From assembly GCF_005771405.1 (NCBI RefSeq), contig NZ_VAUA01000003.1, positions 310,001 through 374,000 on the forward strand: a stretch of DNA of 64,000 bases, in the 5' to 3' direction. This DNA is from Parasedimentitalea maritima. GTDB lineage: Bacteria > Pseudomonadota > Alphaproteobacteria > Rhodobacterales > Rhodobacteraceae. Under the pieces are notes generated by a model. The model was not told where the DNA came from, searched no databases, and was given only the letters and a program-made list of their open reading frames with translations. Numbering within the stretch: the stretch's first letter is position 1; the number at the start of each line of letters is the position of its first letter. The translations under genes and the position numbers were made by a program. Below, piece by piece: positions 1 through 9,209 of this stretch.

Positions 1-2
1 TT

Positions 3-182
3 GAGCACCAGCCACAAAGATCACTTTGGACAGGCCTGAAACTGCGCTGGCCCCAAAAGCGCCGCGATCAGTTGGTCCGGCAGTTGCAAGCACGTTCATC
101 GCTGCGCGATTTGTCCAGCCATATTCAAAAGGACATTGGCCTGTTCAATGAAACAGGTCGCCAGCCCTCTACCCGGTGGTAA
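3..182 (+). CDS. DUF1127-like small protein, C-terminal part (5' end outside window)
   Basis: An open frame enters from the left edge and ends at TAA 180-182, giving 59 residues. The end, with basic residues followed by LRDLSSHIQKDIGL, resembles the C-terminal half of short DUF1127 proteins, which carry a basic helix and an L-x-x-L-x-x-H-x-x-K/R-D-I-G-L signature. Members of this family have been linked to RNA turnover and phosphate or stress physiology in alphaproteobacteria. The start is not visible. The last 14 bases overlap the 3' end of the convergent meaB gene. The call rests on one short motif, so a chance open frame is possible. Confidence 0.45.
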   Translation, partial: EHQPQRSLWTGLKLRWPQKRRDQLVRQLQARSSLRDLSSHIQKDIGLFNETGRQPSTRW

Positions 183-1152
183 TTTTCAGGCAGGCCAAGG
201 CAAGGCCCGCCGCTTTGACCGAAGACACCTCACCACTGGCAACCTGAAGCGCAAGCTGATTGATCTCACTTTGCGCTTCAGCGGTACTCAATTGAGACAA
301 TACCGCCTGTCGCAGTTCTTCGTGGAACCAATATTGGGCCTGTTCGGCACGACGTTGCTGCCAGTGCCCATGTTCGCGGCGCCAGGCATCTAACTGCTGC
401 AACTCGTCCCAGGCAATGGATAGCCCCTGATCTTCCAGCGCAGACACCATCAGTGCTTTGGGGAAACCCGCAGGGTCCTGCGGGCGCTTGCGCAGCAGTC
501 GCAGCGCGCCGGAATAGTCTGCACAGGTACGGCTGGCGGCAGACTTCAGTTCTCCATCAGCCTTGTTGACCAGAATCACATCGGCGATTTCCATGATGCC
601 ACGCTTGACCCCCTGCAGCTCATCCCCACCAGCCGGGGCCAGCAACAGCAAGAACAGGTCAGAAATTTCGCTCACCACGGTTTCGGACTGACCAACCCCA
701 ACCGTTTCGATCAGCACCACATCGTAGCCCGCAGCCTCACACAACGCCACAGCTTCACGGGACCGCCGCGCCACCCCACCAAGATTGGTCTGACTGGGCG
801 AAGGGCGGATAAAGGCGTTGGGGTCACGTGACAGTCGTTCCATCCGGGTCTTGTCGCCAAGAATCGATCCCCCCGAACGCGCTGAACTTGGATCGACTGC
901 CAGCACCGCCACCCGCAGCCCCTGTGCGGTGAGCATCAGGCCAAAGCTCTCGATGAAGGTGGATTTGCCAACACCGGGCGTGCCGGACAGGCCAATGCGT
1001 AGCGCCTGCCGTTTGTGTCGGGCCAAAAGATCCAGCAGCTCGGTTGCCCGCGCCCGGTGATCAGCACGACCACTTTCCACCAACGTGATGGCGCGGGCCA
1101 ATGCGCGTCGGTCACTGCTCAGAATCTTTGTGCTCAGCTCGGCAATATCCAT
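169..1152 (-). CDS. meaB: Methylmalonyl-CoA mutase-associated GTPase MeaB (ArgK/G3E family)
   Basis: 327 residues, the usual length of MeaB. The P-loop SGTPGVGKST lies near residue 56, followed by AVDPSS and the guanine-specificity motif NKAD. MeaB proteins protect and reload the adenosylcobalamin of methylmalonyl-CoA mutase, the enzyme joining propionyl-CoA to succinyl-CoA. The mutase is not in this window, but a methylmalonyl-CoA epimerase gene lies at 37.3 kb. The ATG at 1152 is divergent from hrpB, with about 100 bp between them for both promoters. Older annotations call this family ArgK (LAO/AO transport ATPase); the mutase-chaperone role is the better supported one. Confidence 0.93.
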   Translation of the reverse strand: MDIAELSTKILSSDRRALARAITLVESGRADHRARATELLDLLARHKRQALRIGLSGTPGVGKSTFIESFGLMLTAQGLRVAVLAVDPSSARSGGSILGDKTRMERLSRDPNAFIRPSPSQTNLGGVARRSREAVALCEAAGYDVVLIETVGVGQSETVVSEISDLFLLLLAPAGGDELQGVKRGIMEIADVILVNKADGELKSAASRTCADYSGALRLLRKRPQDPAGFPKALMVSALEDQGLSIAWDELQQLDAWRREHGHWQQRRAEQAQYWFHEELRQAVLSQLSTAEAQSEINQLALQVASGEVSSVKAAGLALACLKITTG

Positions 1153-1248
1153 GCCTGCCCCCTTGGTTTGGTCTCGCTTACTTGACGCAGCTCGGTGCAG
1201 CTTGTCCAGTGGCTAGACCTTCGTGCAGTCATTGGCGATAACAGCGCC

Positions 1249-3744
1249 ATGACAAAACTTCCCATTGATGCCGTCCTGCCCGAATTGATTGATGCCCTGC
1301 GCGCCGATGGCCGGGCCGTCCTGCAAGCTCCCCCTGGTGCGGGCAAAACCACCCGTGTGCCATTGGCGATGCTGGAGGCCGACCTGTGCAAGGGCCGCAT
1401 CGTAATGCTGGAACCGCGCCGTCTGGCCGCGCGTGCCGCAGCTGAACGGATGGCCGAGACATTGGGCGAGCGGGTTGGCGACACCGTTGGCTACAGGGTG
1501 CGCGGCGAATCCAAAGTGTCCAAGACCACCCGCATCGAAGTGGTCACCGAGGGCATCCTGACCCGGATGTTACAGTCAGATCCAGACCTGCCGGGCATCG
1601 GCGCGGTGATCTTTGATGAATTCCACGAACGGTCGCTGAACGCCGACTTTGGCTTGGCTCTCTGTCTGGAAGTGGCAGAGGCCCTGCGCGACGATCTGAT
1701 CCTGATGGCGATGTCTGCGACACTGGATGCGGGTCCCGTGGCCGAGTTGATGCAGGCCCCAATGGTTACGTCTGAGGGACGCAGCTATGATGTAGAAACA
1801 CGCTGGCTTGACCGACCCATTACGACACAGGGGCCTCGTGGGCCATCACGCGGGGCCGCCGCGCGAACACAGCGACTGGATGCGCTGGTGGATCTGGTGC
1901 AACAGGCCGAAAAAGACACGCGTGACACAGGGGGGGGTATCCTGGTGTTTCTCCCCGGCGAAGGGGAGATCCGCCGGGCGGCCTCGGCACTGACGGCAAA
2001 GCTGCCGGAAACCTGCGTCGTGCGGCCCTTGTTTGGCGCCCTGCCATTCAGTGAACAACGCGCCGCCATCGCACCTGTCAAATCCGGCCGCAAAGTTGTG
2101 CTGGCGACGTCCATTGCTGAGACATCACTGACCATTCAGGACATTCGCGTGGTGGTCGATATGGGTCAGGCGCGCCGGGCCCGGTTTGATCCCGGTTCCG
2201 GCATGTCGCGATTGATCACCGAAAAGGTAACACGGGCCGAAGCCACCCAGCGGCGAGGCCGGGCTGGACGGGTGGCAGAGGGCATCTGCTATCGGCTGTG
2301 GACCAAGGGCGAAGAGGGCGCGCTGGCGGCCTATCCACCAGCCGAGATAGAAGCTGCAGATCTGACAGGGCTGGCGCTGGAACTGGCCTTATGGGGCGCC
2401 GCCACAAGCGATTTGTCCTTCCTGACCCCACCGCCCGAGGGGGCAATGACTGAGGCACAGGCCCTGTTGCGAATGCTCGGCGCCTTGGATGCTCAGGGTC
2501 GGATCACCGGGCACGGCAAGGCTCTGGCCACCCTGCCGCTCCACCCACGACTGGGGCATATGCTGGTCACCGGCGGTCCAGACGCGGTGCAATTGGCAGC
2601 ATTGATGGCCGAACGCGATCCCTTGCGCGGTGCACCAAGTGACCTCTTGCTGCGGATGCAGGCCATGCAGGATCCCAAGGGGTTCATGCGGAAACGCCCC
2701 TACCAGGTGAACATGCCGGTGATTGAACGGATCAAAGCAGAGAGCCGCCGCCTGCGGCGGCAGGGCACGAAGCAGCCGAAACCTGATGCCCCGCTGACCC
2801 CTGCCGCCATGGCCGCGCTCGCCTATCCTGATCGTATCGGACAGCGCCGCAAAGGGGACACGCCGCGCTATGTCCTCTCCGGCGGTAAGGGCGTGGTGCT
2901 GGATGACAGCGATACCCTGGCATCGGCGCCCTTCATTGTGACGCTGGACAGTGACGGTAACCTGCGCGAAGCGCGGGTGCGGATGGCGGCACAGATCTCA
3001 CAAAGCGAGATCCGTGCCCTGTTCAAGGATCAGATCGCTTGGAACGACATTTGTGAATGGTCCAAACGTGACCGGCGGGTGGTGTCGCGCAAGCAAGAGC
3101 GGTTTGGCGCCATAGTCCTGGACGATCAGGTCTGGAAAGATGTCCCACCCGAAGCGGTGGCAGAGGCGATGCTGGACGGGGTGCGTGACCTTGGTTTACG
3201 CCTAACGGGGGCGGCGGCACGCTTGGCAGCGCGGGTTGAACTGGTGCGCGCCGAAGGTCACGACCTGCCTGACTTCTCAATCCAAGGCCTCACCGACACT
3301 ATAGGTGACTGGCTGCTGCCGATGCTGACCGGGATAAAAACTGCAGAGGACTGGAAGCGGTTCGACCTGCTGCCTGCCCTGCGTGCGGCGCTGGACTGGA
3401 ACCAAACCCAACTGCTGGACCGCGAGGCCGCCAGCCACTTCACCAGCCCACTGGGCAACCGGATACCGATCACCTATGCCGAGACCGGCCCCGAGATCGA
3501 GGTGCGGATACAGGAATTGTTTGGCGTCACCCGGCATCCGGCCAGTGGTGGTGTACCCTTGAAAATAACCTTGCTGTCCCCTGCCCGTCGCCCCATTCAG
3601 ATCACCCGAGACCTACCCGGATTTTGGACCGGATCTTATGCGGACGTGCGCAAGGACATGCGGGCGCAATATCCCAGACATCCCTGGCCAGAAGACCCCA
3701 CACAGGCAGATCCAACCCTGCGTGCAAAGCGGCGACCTAGATAG
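1249..3744 (+). CDS. hrpB: ATP-dependent helicase HrpB (DEAH family)
   Basis: 831 residues from the ATG at 1249, close to other HrpB proteins. The frame is open back to a GTG at 1195, but MTKLPIDAVLPELIDAL is the natural family start. Visible motifs are Walker A PPGAGKTT, the DEFH box in DEFHERSLNAD, SAT, and motif VI QRRGRAGR, followed by the HA2-like and long HrpB-specific C-terminal regions. HrpB is a DExH-box RNA/DNA helicase-like protein of mostly unknown physiological role; disruption affects virulence or stress traits in some bacteria. It appears to be transcribed alone, divergently from meaB. Confidence 0.93.
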   Translation: MTKLPIDAVLPELIDALRADGRAVLQAPPGAGKTTRVPLAMLEADLCKGRIVMLEPRRLAARAAAERMAETLGERVGDTVGYRVRGESKVSKTTRIEVVTEGILTRMLQSDPDLPGIGAVIFDEFHERSLNADFGLALCLEVAEALRDDLILMAMSATLDAGPVAELMQAPMVTSEGRSYDVETRWLDRPITTQGPRGPSRGAAARTQRLDALVDLVQQAEKDTRDTGGGILVFLPGEGEIRRAASALTAKLPETCVVRPLFGALPFSEQRAAIAPVKSGRKVVLATSIAETSLTIQDIRVVVDMGQARRARFDPGSGMSRLITEKVTRAEATQRRGRAGRVAEGICYRLWTKGEEGALAAYPPAEIEAADLTGLALELALWGAATSDLSFLTPPPEGAMTEAQALLRMLGALDAQGRITGHGKALATLPLHPRLGHMLVTGGPDAVQLAALMAERDPLRGAPSDLLLRMQAMQDPKGFMRKRPYQVNMPVIERIKAESRRLRRQGTKQPKPDAPLTPAAMAALAYPDRIGQRRKGDTPRYVLSGGKGVVLDDSDTLASAPFIVTLDSDGNLREARVRMAAQISQSEIRALFKDQIAWNDICEWSKRDRRVVSRKQERFGAIVLDDQVWKDVPPEAVAEAMLDGVRDLGLRLTGAAARLAARVELVRAEGHDLPDFSIQGLTDTIGDWLLPMLTGIKTAEDWKRFDLLPALRAALDWNQTQLLDREAASHFTSPLGNRIPITYAETGPEIEVRIQELFGVTRHPASGGVPLKITLLSPARRPIQITRDLPGFWTGSYADVRKDMRAQYPRHPWPEDPTQADPTLRAKRRPR

Positions 3745-4171
3745 CCACGACAAAATGCAGCGAATCGGCGTCTATTCTGGTGCTTTTGGCGGCAAAAATG
3801 GTGGATCTGCCACTCCACCCGCCACATTGGCGGCATTTATGAAAATTTTGGCGTCAATGCTCATATCCACAGAGCCATCTAAAATGTATCTTAAATGCAC
3901 AAGAACAAAAACAAGACCAAAAACAAAAACACGACCCTAAGAACACTGAATATAGGCAGACTTGACAGGCATCGAGTAGCACCTCTTTTCACCCCCTTCC
4001 TCTTTACCCGAGATGATCTCGGGCAATAGGGGCATCAGGCATTTGAGCCTGAAGTGGGGCGGCGCGTTTAATCCCTCCCCGGCGCGCTGCCCCCATCATT
4101 TCCCCAACAACACCCCCTGCCAAAGTGATGAGCAATGCGGCATCGCCTGCCTTAAGATCGGGGCAAGTCTG
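3745..4171. other. Intergenic region with three consecutive stem-loops
   Basis: No convincing gene lies in these 427 bp. Three hairpins follow one another: CCCGAGA-TGA-TCTCGGG (4007-4023), TCAGGC-6-GCCTGA (4035-4052), and a long GC stem GGGGC-G-GCGCG paired with CGCGC-T-GCCCC (4056-4093). The left half is A-rich. The hairpins lie just downstream of the minus-strand SDR gene stop, so on that strand they could end its transcript or form a stable RNA 3' end. There is no clear T-run on either strand. Confidence 0.45.
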
Positions 4172-4936
4172 TCAGTCCGCTGTGTTTGTGGCTCTCAGCG
4201 CAGGCAATCCAATCCCCACAGCCTCAAAACCGCCATCAGCCGCCAGGATTTGACCGGTGATAAAACTGGCTTTATCCGACAGCAAAAATGTTATGGCCGC
4301 GGCGATTTCTTCTTCCTTGCCATAGCGGTTCAAAGGCAACGCGTCGTGATACGCGGCAATAATTTCAGGCGAGTGCACTGCCATTGCCAGTTTGGTGGCC
4401 ACGGGCCCCGGAGCCACCGCATTTACCCGGATGCCCAGTTCGCCCAGCTCAGCAGCCTGTTGCAGCGTCAGCTGTGCCAAGGCCGCCTTAGAGGTGCCAT
4501 AGGCGACCCGCAATGTGCTGGCGCGCAACCCGGAGATCGAGGTGATATTCACCACCGCCCCGCCACCACTTTCCGCCAGCAAGCCGGTAAAGGCCTGTGT
4601 CATCAGGAATGGACCGTCCAGATTGGTTTGCATCACGCGCTGCCAGCGCTCAAACGTTGTGTCCCGGATAGGACCAAAATCCGCCACACCTGCGTTGTTG
4701 ACCAGCCCGTCCAGACGACCAAATGCTTCGGTTACCTCAGCCAGAACCCGATCCGCATCTGCCGGGTCTGAGACATCCGCATCAATGCCGATGGCACCGG
4801 GCAGTTTAGTCAGCGCCACTGCCAACTCGGCGCTGTCGCGGTCCAGAATTGCGACCTGCCAGCCTTCGGCCATCAGTTCTTTGGCTGTGGCAAAACCAAT
4901 GCCGCGCGCGCCACCGGTGATCAGTGCAGATTTCAT
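4172..4936 (-). CDS. SDR family NAD(P)-dependent oxidoreductase
   Basis: 254 residues, a classical short-chain dehydrogenase. The N-terminal Rossmann motif TGGARGIG, the NNAG motif and the catalytic Ser with Y-G-T-S-K (ITSIS ... YGTSK) are all present, and the C-terminus holds the usual GQILAADGG. The acidic residue after the second strand (ILDRDS) suggests a preference for NAD. The substrate cannot be told from sequence; the family includes 3-oxoacyl-ACP reductases and sugar or polyol dehydrogenases. It stands alone between hrpB and a Nudix gene. Confidence 0.9.
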   Translation of the reverse strand: MKSALITGGARGIGFATAKELMAEGWQVAILDRDSAELAVALTKLPGAIGIDADVSDPADADRVLAEVTEAFGRLDGLVNNAGVADFGPIRDTTFERWQRVMQTNLDGPFLMTQAFTGLLAESGGGAVVNITSISGLRASTLRVAYGTSKAALAQLTLQQAAELGELGIRVNAVAPGPVATKLAMAVHSPEIIAAYHDALPLNRYGKEEEIAAAITFLLSDKASFITGQILAADGGFEAVGIGLPALRATNTAD

Positions 4937-5145
4937 CGAACTCTCCTAGGCCAGTTTCTTCACTGGCGCATGGCGCCTCAGCACACTGCAATTGTCAATC
5001 CATTCACACCACAAGATTGAGATCGTCAAAAATACCGCACTTTGAGCCGTTGTCCCCAGCCCGCATTGTAACCAAGGCGAGCTGGGCCTATATGTCCGAC
5101 ATCCAAATATCACACTGAGGCAAGCCGCAAAGGCACCGAGCAGTT

Positions 5146-5604
5146 ATGACGCGCGCGTTAACCCGTGCCTGGGAAGAGATTCTCAGGCCCATGATCTTTA
5201 GGCCAAAGCGCCTACAGGTAGCAGCCCTGTGCTACCGCAAGACAGACGACGGCACGGATGTGCTGATGATCACCAGCCGTGGCACCGGCCGCTGGATCCT
5301 CCCCAAAGGCTGGCCGATCCAGGGCAAAGACGGCGCCCAATCCGCTCTACAAGAAGCCTGGGAAGAAGCCGGGGTCAAAAAAGCCAAGATCGAAGGCGAA
5401 CCGATCGGGCACTATGACTATCAAAAAAATCGAGGTCGGGGCCGGGTCGAAACGGTAGAAACACTGGTCTATATTGCTCAGGTGACCAAACTGTCCAAAT
5501 CCTATCCCGAGCGTAAACAACGCAAGCGCCAATGGGTCCCCGTCGAAGACGCCGCCAATCTGGTACATGAGCCACAGTTGCGCGATTTGCTACGCCAACT
5601 GTAA
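5146..5604 (+). CDS. Nudix hydrolase, alphaproteobacterial 'LPKGWP' type
   Basis: 152 residues with one Nudix fold. The Nudix helix reads QEAWEEAGV after LPKGWPIQGK, so the catalytic EE pair is kept, while the canonical E at box position 7 is K and the R before the first E is Q. This looks like a recurrent alphaproteobacterial subgroup related to diphosphoinositol-polyphosphate or diadenosine-polyphosphate hydrolases, so the substrate is probably a diphosphate linked to another moiety. A second in-frame ATG at 5191 is possible. It precedes the PiT transporter by 91 bp on the same strand. Confidence 0.85.
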   Translation: MTRALTRAWEEILRPMIFRPKRLQVAALCYRKTDDGTDVLMITSRGTGRWILPKGWPIQGKDGAQSALQEAWEEAGVKKAKIEGEPIGHYDYQKNRGRGRVETVETLVYIAQVTKLSKSYPERKQRKRQWVPVEDAANLVHEPQLRDLLRQL

Positions 5605-5695
5605 CAGTCTTACGAACTATTTGCGACAAATCCCTTGCACCGAATCCAAGGGAGGGCTAGGCGCGTTTCCGATCACTGGATTCGGGACTGATACG

Positions 5696-7177
5696 ATGAG
5701 CGACGACCCTCAACGCAGACAATGGAAAACACTCGACAAAGATCTGAACAGGATCGCGCAGCTGGAAAATGCGACCAGTTATGTCGCGCGGCCTATGGTT
5801 GGATCAGGCATTGCGCTGGTGTTTATCGTTTTGGCCGGTCTGGCCGCAGCCGTCTTACTGGGCACCACACCTGTTAACTTTGTGGTGGTCGCAGCCGCTG
5901 CTTTTGGCGCCTATATGGCCGTCAACATCGGCGCCAACGACGTCGCCAACAACATGGGGCCAGCGGTAGGTGCAAATGCGCTGACCATGGGTGGCGCCAT
6001 TCTGATCGCCGCCATTGCTGAAAGTGCCGGTGCCCTGCTGGCCGGAGGTGATGTTGTTTCGACTATCTCCAAAGGGATCATTGATCCGCAGGTGATGGCT
6101 TCAACAGATATCTTTATCTGGGCGATGATGGCGGCGCTGATTTCTTCGGCACTCTGGGTCAATCTGGCCACTTGGGTTGGCGCCCCTGTCTCGACCACCC
6201 ATTCGGTTGTTGGAGGCGTGATGGGCGCTGGAATCGCCGCTGCCGGCCTTTCCGCTGTGAGCTGGGGCACCATGAGCAAAATTGCCGCCAGCTGGGTGAT
6301 CTCTCCCGTTCTGGGTGGTGTTATCGCGGCGGCCTTCTTGGCGCTGATCAAGGCGCAGGTCATCTACAAAGAAGACAAGATTGCTGCCGCCCGCCGCTGG
6401 GTTCCTATCCTGGTGGGCATCATGGCCGGGGCATTTGCCTCTTACCTTGCTGTTAAGGGGCTCAAGCGGATCGTCAAGATCGACCTTCAGACCGCATTAT
6501 TGATTGGTCTGGTTCTGGGAACCGCCTGCTGGGCGATCACCAAACCGCTGATCAGCAAGCAATCCGAAGGTCTGGAAAACCGTAACAAATCCCTGAAAAT
6601 CCTGTTCCGTATTCCGCTGGTGATTTCTGCCGCGCTGCTCTCATTTGCGCACGGTGCCAACGATGTGGCCAATGCAGTGGGACCACTTGCGGCTATTGTG
6701 CATGCTTCTGAGTTTGGCGACTTTGCCGCCAAGGTGGCCATTCCAACCTGGGTCATGGTGATTGGTGCCTTTGGTATCTCGTTTGGTCTGTTCCTGTTTG
6801 GGCCCAAGTTGATCCGCATGGTTGGAAGCCAGATTACCAAGCTCAACCCGATGCGCGCTTTTTGTGTGTCCCTGTCGGCTGCCATCACCGTGATTGTGGC
6901 CAGCTGGCTCGGTCTGCCGGTCTCCTCGACCCACATTGCTGTGGGTGCGGTGTTTGGGGTTGGCTTTTTCCGGGAATGGCACATGGAGCGCCGTCTGCGC
7001 AAATCTGCCTTGGCACATCCCAAGAAGAAAGCTTTGGCCCCTGAAGAACGCCGCCGCCGCAAACTGGTGCGCCGCAGCCACTTCATGACCATCATCGCCG
7101 CCTGGGTGATCACGGTTCCTGCGGCAGCGGTCATGTCAGCAGTGATCTACCTGTTGCTGATCACCATGGTTGGCTAA
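5696..7177 (+). CDS. PiT-family inorganic phosphate transporter
   Basis: 493 residues starting at ATG 5696 (MSDDPQRRQW); the frame is open further upstream but without family-like sequence. The duplicated PHO-4 signatures are clear: GANDVANNMGPAVGANAL in the first half and GANDVANAVGPLAAIV in the second, each followed by a G-x-PVSTTH or GLPVSSTH motif. There are about ten to eleven hydrophobic segments and a basic cytoplasmic stretch near residue 445. PiT proteins are low-affinity phosphate (metal-phosphate):proton or sodium symporters in the inner membrane. A strong terminator follows directly. Confidence 0.93.
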   Translation: MSDDPQRRQWKTLDKDLNRIAQLENATSYVARPMVGSGIALVFIVLAGLAAAVLLGTTPVNFVVVAAAAFGAYMAVNIGANDVANNMGPAVGANALTMGGAILIAAIAESAGALLAGGDVVSTISKGIIDPQVMASTDIFIWAMMAALISSALWVNLATWVGAPVSTTHSVVGGVMGAGIAAAGLSAVSWGTMSKIAASWVISPVLGGVIAAAFLALIKAQVIYKEDKIAAARRWVPILVGIMAGAFASYLAVKGLKRIVKIDLQTALLIGLVLGTACWAITKPLISKQSEGLENRNKSLKILFRIPLVISAALLSFAHGANDVANAVGPLAAIVHASEFGDFAAKVAIPTWVMVIGAFGISFGLFLFGPKLIRMVGSQITKLNPMRAFCVSLSAAITVIVASWLGLPVSSTHIAVGAVFGVGFFREWHMERRLRKSALAHPKKKALAPEERRRRKLVRRSHFMTIIAAWVITVPAAAVMSAVIYLLLITMVG

Positions 7178-7199
7178 GGCCTGCACACAGAAAAACTGC

Positions 7200-7235
7200 A
7201 AAAACCCTCGCAGTATGCCTGCGAGGGTTTTTCTT
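7200..7235 (+). terminator. Rho-independent terminator after the PiT gene
   Basis: A 14-bp stem (AAAAACCCTCGCAG at 7200-7213 with CTGCGAGGGTTTTT at 7219-7232) around a 5-base loop ends in a T-run. It lies 23 bp after the stop of the phosphate transporter. Confidence 0.92.
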
Positions 7236-7290
7236 TGCCATTTGCAACCTCTTGTGCATGCTCATCGCCATATCAGGGAGGATTTGAAGC

Positions 7291-8537
7291 ATGTTTAAAA
7301 AAAGCAATTTATATTGGAGCGATTGCTGTCACACTGGCGTTCCCTGCAACTGCCAGCGAAGAAAGCAAAGTCTGGGATGCCTCAGATAAAGCCAAACAAT
7401 TTGTCCAGGACACCATCGTCATCGGCATGCTCGCCAGCCCCTATGGCACTGGCTGGACCAAATACAGCCAGCTGCACGAGTATTTTGACCGAGCACGAGC
7501 CAACGGCATAACAGGCCACGAAATGACACTGGCTGCGGCAGATCAGTCGTTTGAGACGTTACTGGAACAGCACTACCACTTTCGCGCAGCTATGGCAGAA
7601 CGGCCAGACAAGTACCAAATCGTCAACCACACTCGCGATATTGAGGCCGCGCACCAACATGGCAAAACCGCAGTGCTGTGGAACAGTCAGACTGCCACCA
7701 TCCTGAATGGCGACCTCAAGAAGATGGCTGTGTTCAAGGATATGGGCATCAAGAGCATGATGCTGGCTTACAACGACATTTTTCGCACCGGAACTGGACA
7801 GTTGGCAGCCTATAACGGCAATGACATTGGCCTGACCCCTTTGGGGGAAAGCTGTGATCGACGAGCTGGTGCGGTTCGGCATTCTGCTAGACCTGAGTCA
7901 CACCGGATCAAAAACTGCCAACGATGCCATGGCTTACATGGAAGAGACCTATCCCGGCATACCCTTTATCTACACCCATTCTGTTCCGGCTGGGCTGTAT
8001 AAAAGCGAACCCAATGCGACAGCTCGCGGGTGTTATCGCGCCATACCCGATGACGAAGCCCTCCGTGCGGCCAACTCCGGTGGATATGTATCGCCTACCT
8101 TTACCGAATGGATGATGGACGGTGTTTGGCCCGAGGACATTTCGCCCAAACAGGCGGCAGACATGATCGACTATTATGTCAAACTTGTCGGTGTAGATCA
8201 CGTGGGCCTGGCCACCGACGACATGTTTTCAACAGAACTGGTTGTGGATTTTGCGACCAAAAACGCCGCGATGTATGACGACGGCGGCTATATGATCGAC
8301 GCCTTCAACAAAGGGGCGACCGGAAATGGAGAGTTGGCTAAGATCTTGGCAGCCATCACCGATGACTTATGGGAACGCGGCTATACCAACGAAGATCTGG
8401 CAAAAATCTATGGTGGCAATAAAATGCGGGTCTATGCGCAGGTGTGGGAAGGCAAGCCGCCGGAGCAATTTGTTGCAGAACATCCTGAGCGCCTGCGCCT
8501 GCGTCAGGAGTTTCGGGACTATTTCCACTCCAGATAA
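7291..8537 (+). pseudogene. Peptidase M19 (membrane dipeptidase-like), interrupted by two homopolymer frameshifts
   Basis: A good Shine-Dalgarno (AGGGAGG) precedes ATG 7291. That frame ends at once unless one A is removed from the A7 run at 7297-7303; it then reads into a signal peptide ([19 protein letters not shown]). A second shift lies at GGGGGAAA (7843-7850): the N-terminal half ends its homology at LTPLGE and the rest resumes at [18 protein letters not shown]. Joined, the protein would be about 415 residues and periplasmic. Zinc-site-like parts of the family remain ([26 protein letters not shown]), but the usual N-terminal HxD is replaced by VIGMLASP. It is either a pseudogene or an intact divergent M19 gene with sequencing errors. 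Confidence 0.75.
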
Positions 8538-8568
8538 CTTGATCTTGGCTAGACACCGACCAACGGAA

Positions 8569-8601
8569 ACCTCCGCAGCACGACTGCGGAGGTCTATTTT
8601 T
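8569..8601. terminator. Hairpin terminator between convergent genes
   Basis: A 10-bp perfect stem (ACCTCCGCAG at 8569-8578 with CTGCGGAGGT at 8584-8593) is followed by CTATTTTT on the plus strand. It lies between the M19 gene and the minus-strand cysteine hydrolase and can serve at least the plus-strand gene. Confidence 0.85.
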
Positions 8602-8606
8602 GACAG

Positions 8607-9167
8607 TCAGGAAATCTCTGCCAACACTTCGCTGGTTGGCAACACCCGGCCAAATCCAGCATGCAGGGCCGACAGTATCACCTCCAGAGCCACATCTGCG
8701 TCAATGTCGCCACCGTGCCGCGATGGCAGTGCAAAAGCGATCAGCGCATCTTCGGGGACCAGCACCTCAAACCCCAAATTTGCCGCGGACCGTGCGGTTG
8801 AATTCACGCAGAATGCCGCGACACCGCCAACAATTACCAGTCGGGTAATGCCGTTTTTACGCAGGTGATCCTCTAGCCCGGTGTCAACAAACCCGGATGA
8901 GCCGGTTTTCCAAAATACAGGCTCATCCCCTATGGGCGCGGCACAGGGCATTGGCGCGCCACCGGGGGCATCCCGGCGGAAGGGGCTTTCCGGCTGAGGG
9001 GCATCGTGGTGGACATGTAGAACTGGCAGTCCTGCACTGCGAAACCCTGCCACCAGATCCGTGACACGGTCTTCGGCCTGTGGGGTTGCGCGTGGACGAC
9101 CTGCCTCTGTTCGGAAGGTCATTTCCATCTGCATATCGACAATCAAAAGAGCAGTTGTCTGGTCCAT
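8607..9167 (-). CDS. Cysteine hydrolase, isochorismatase family
   Basis: 186 residues with the catalytic triad of the family: Asp in LLIVDMQ, Lys in FWKTGSSGF, and Cys in GGVAAFCVNSTARSA. The cis-peptide V-A pair before the nucleophile region is also visible. Members hydrolyse isochorismate, nicotinamide, ureidoacrylate, N-carbamoyl compounds or related amides. It is the last gene of a minus-strand group behind the ACT/GNAT fusion, 42 bp away, so a role linked to nitrogen or arginine metabolism is possible but not shown. Confidence 0.87.
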   Translation of the reverse strand: MDQTTALLIVDMQMEMTFRTEAGRPRATPQAEDRVTDLVAGFRSAGLPVLHVHHDAPQPESPFRRDAPGGAPMPCAAPIGDEPVFWKTGSSGFVDTGLEDHLRKNGITRLVIVGGVAAFCVNSTARSAANLGFEVLVPEDALIAFALPSRHGGDIDADVALEVILSALHAGFGRVLPTSEVLAEIS

Positions 9168-9209
9168 GTCATTTCTCGCGTTCTAAATACCAAACGCAAT
9201 GAGTACAGG

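Noticed and set aside
4013-4771. 252-codon plus-strand frame across the SDR gene
   Set aside because: The SDR motifs are on the minus strand; the plus frame is His/Cys-rich and shadow-like.
5146-5604. Degenerate Nudix box as a sign of inactivity
   Set aside because: The LPKGWP...QEAWEEAGV form looks like a recurrent alphaproteobacterial Nudix subgroup that keeps the EE pair, so it is not evidence of a dead enzyme.
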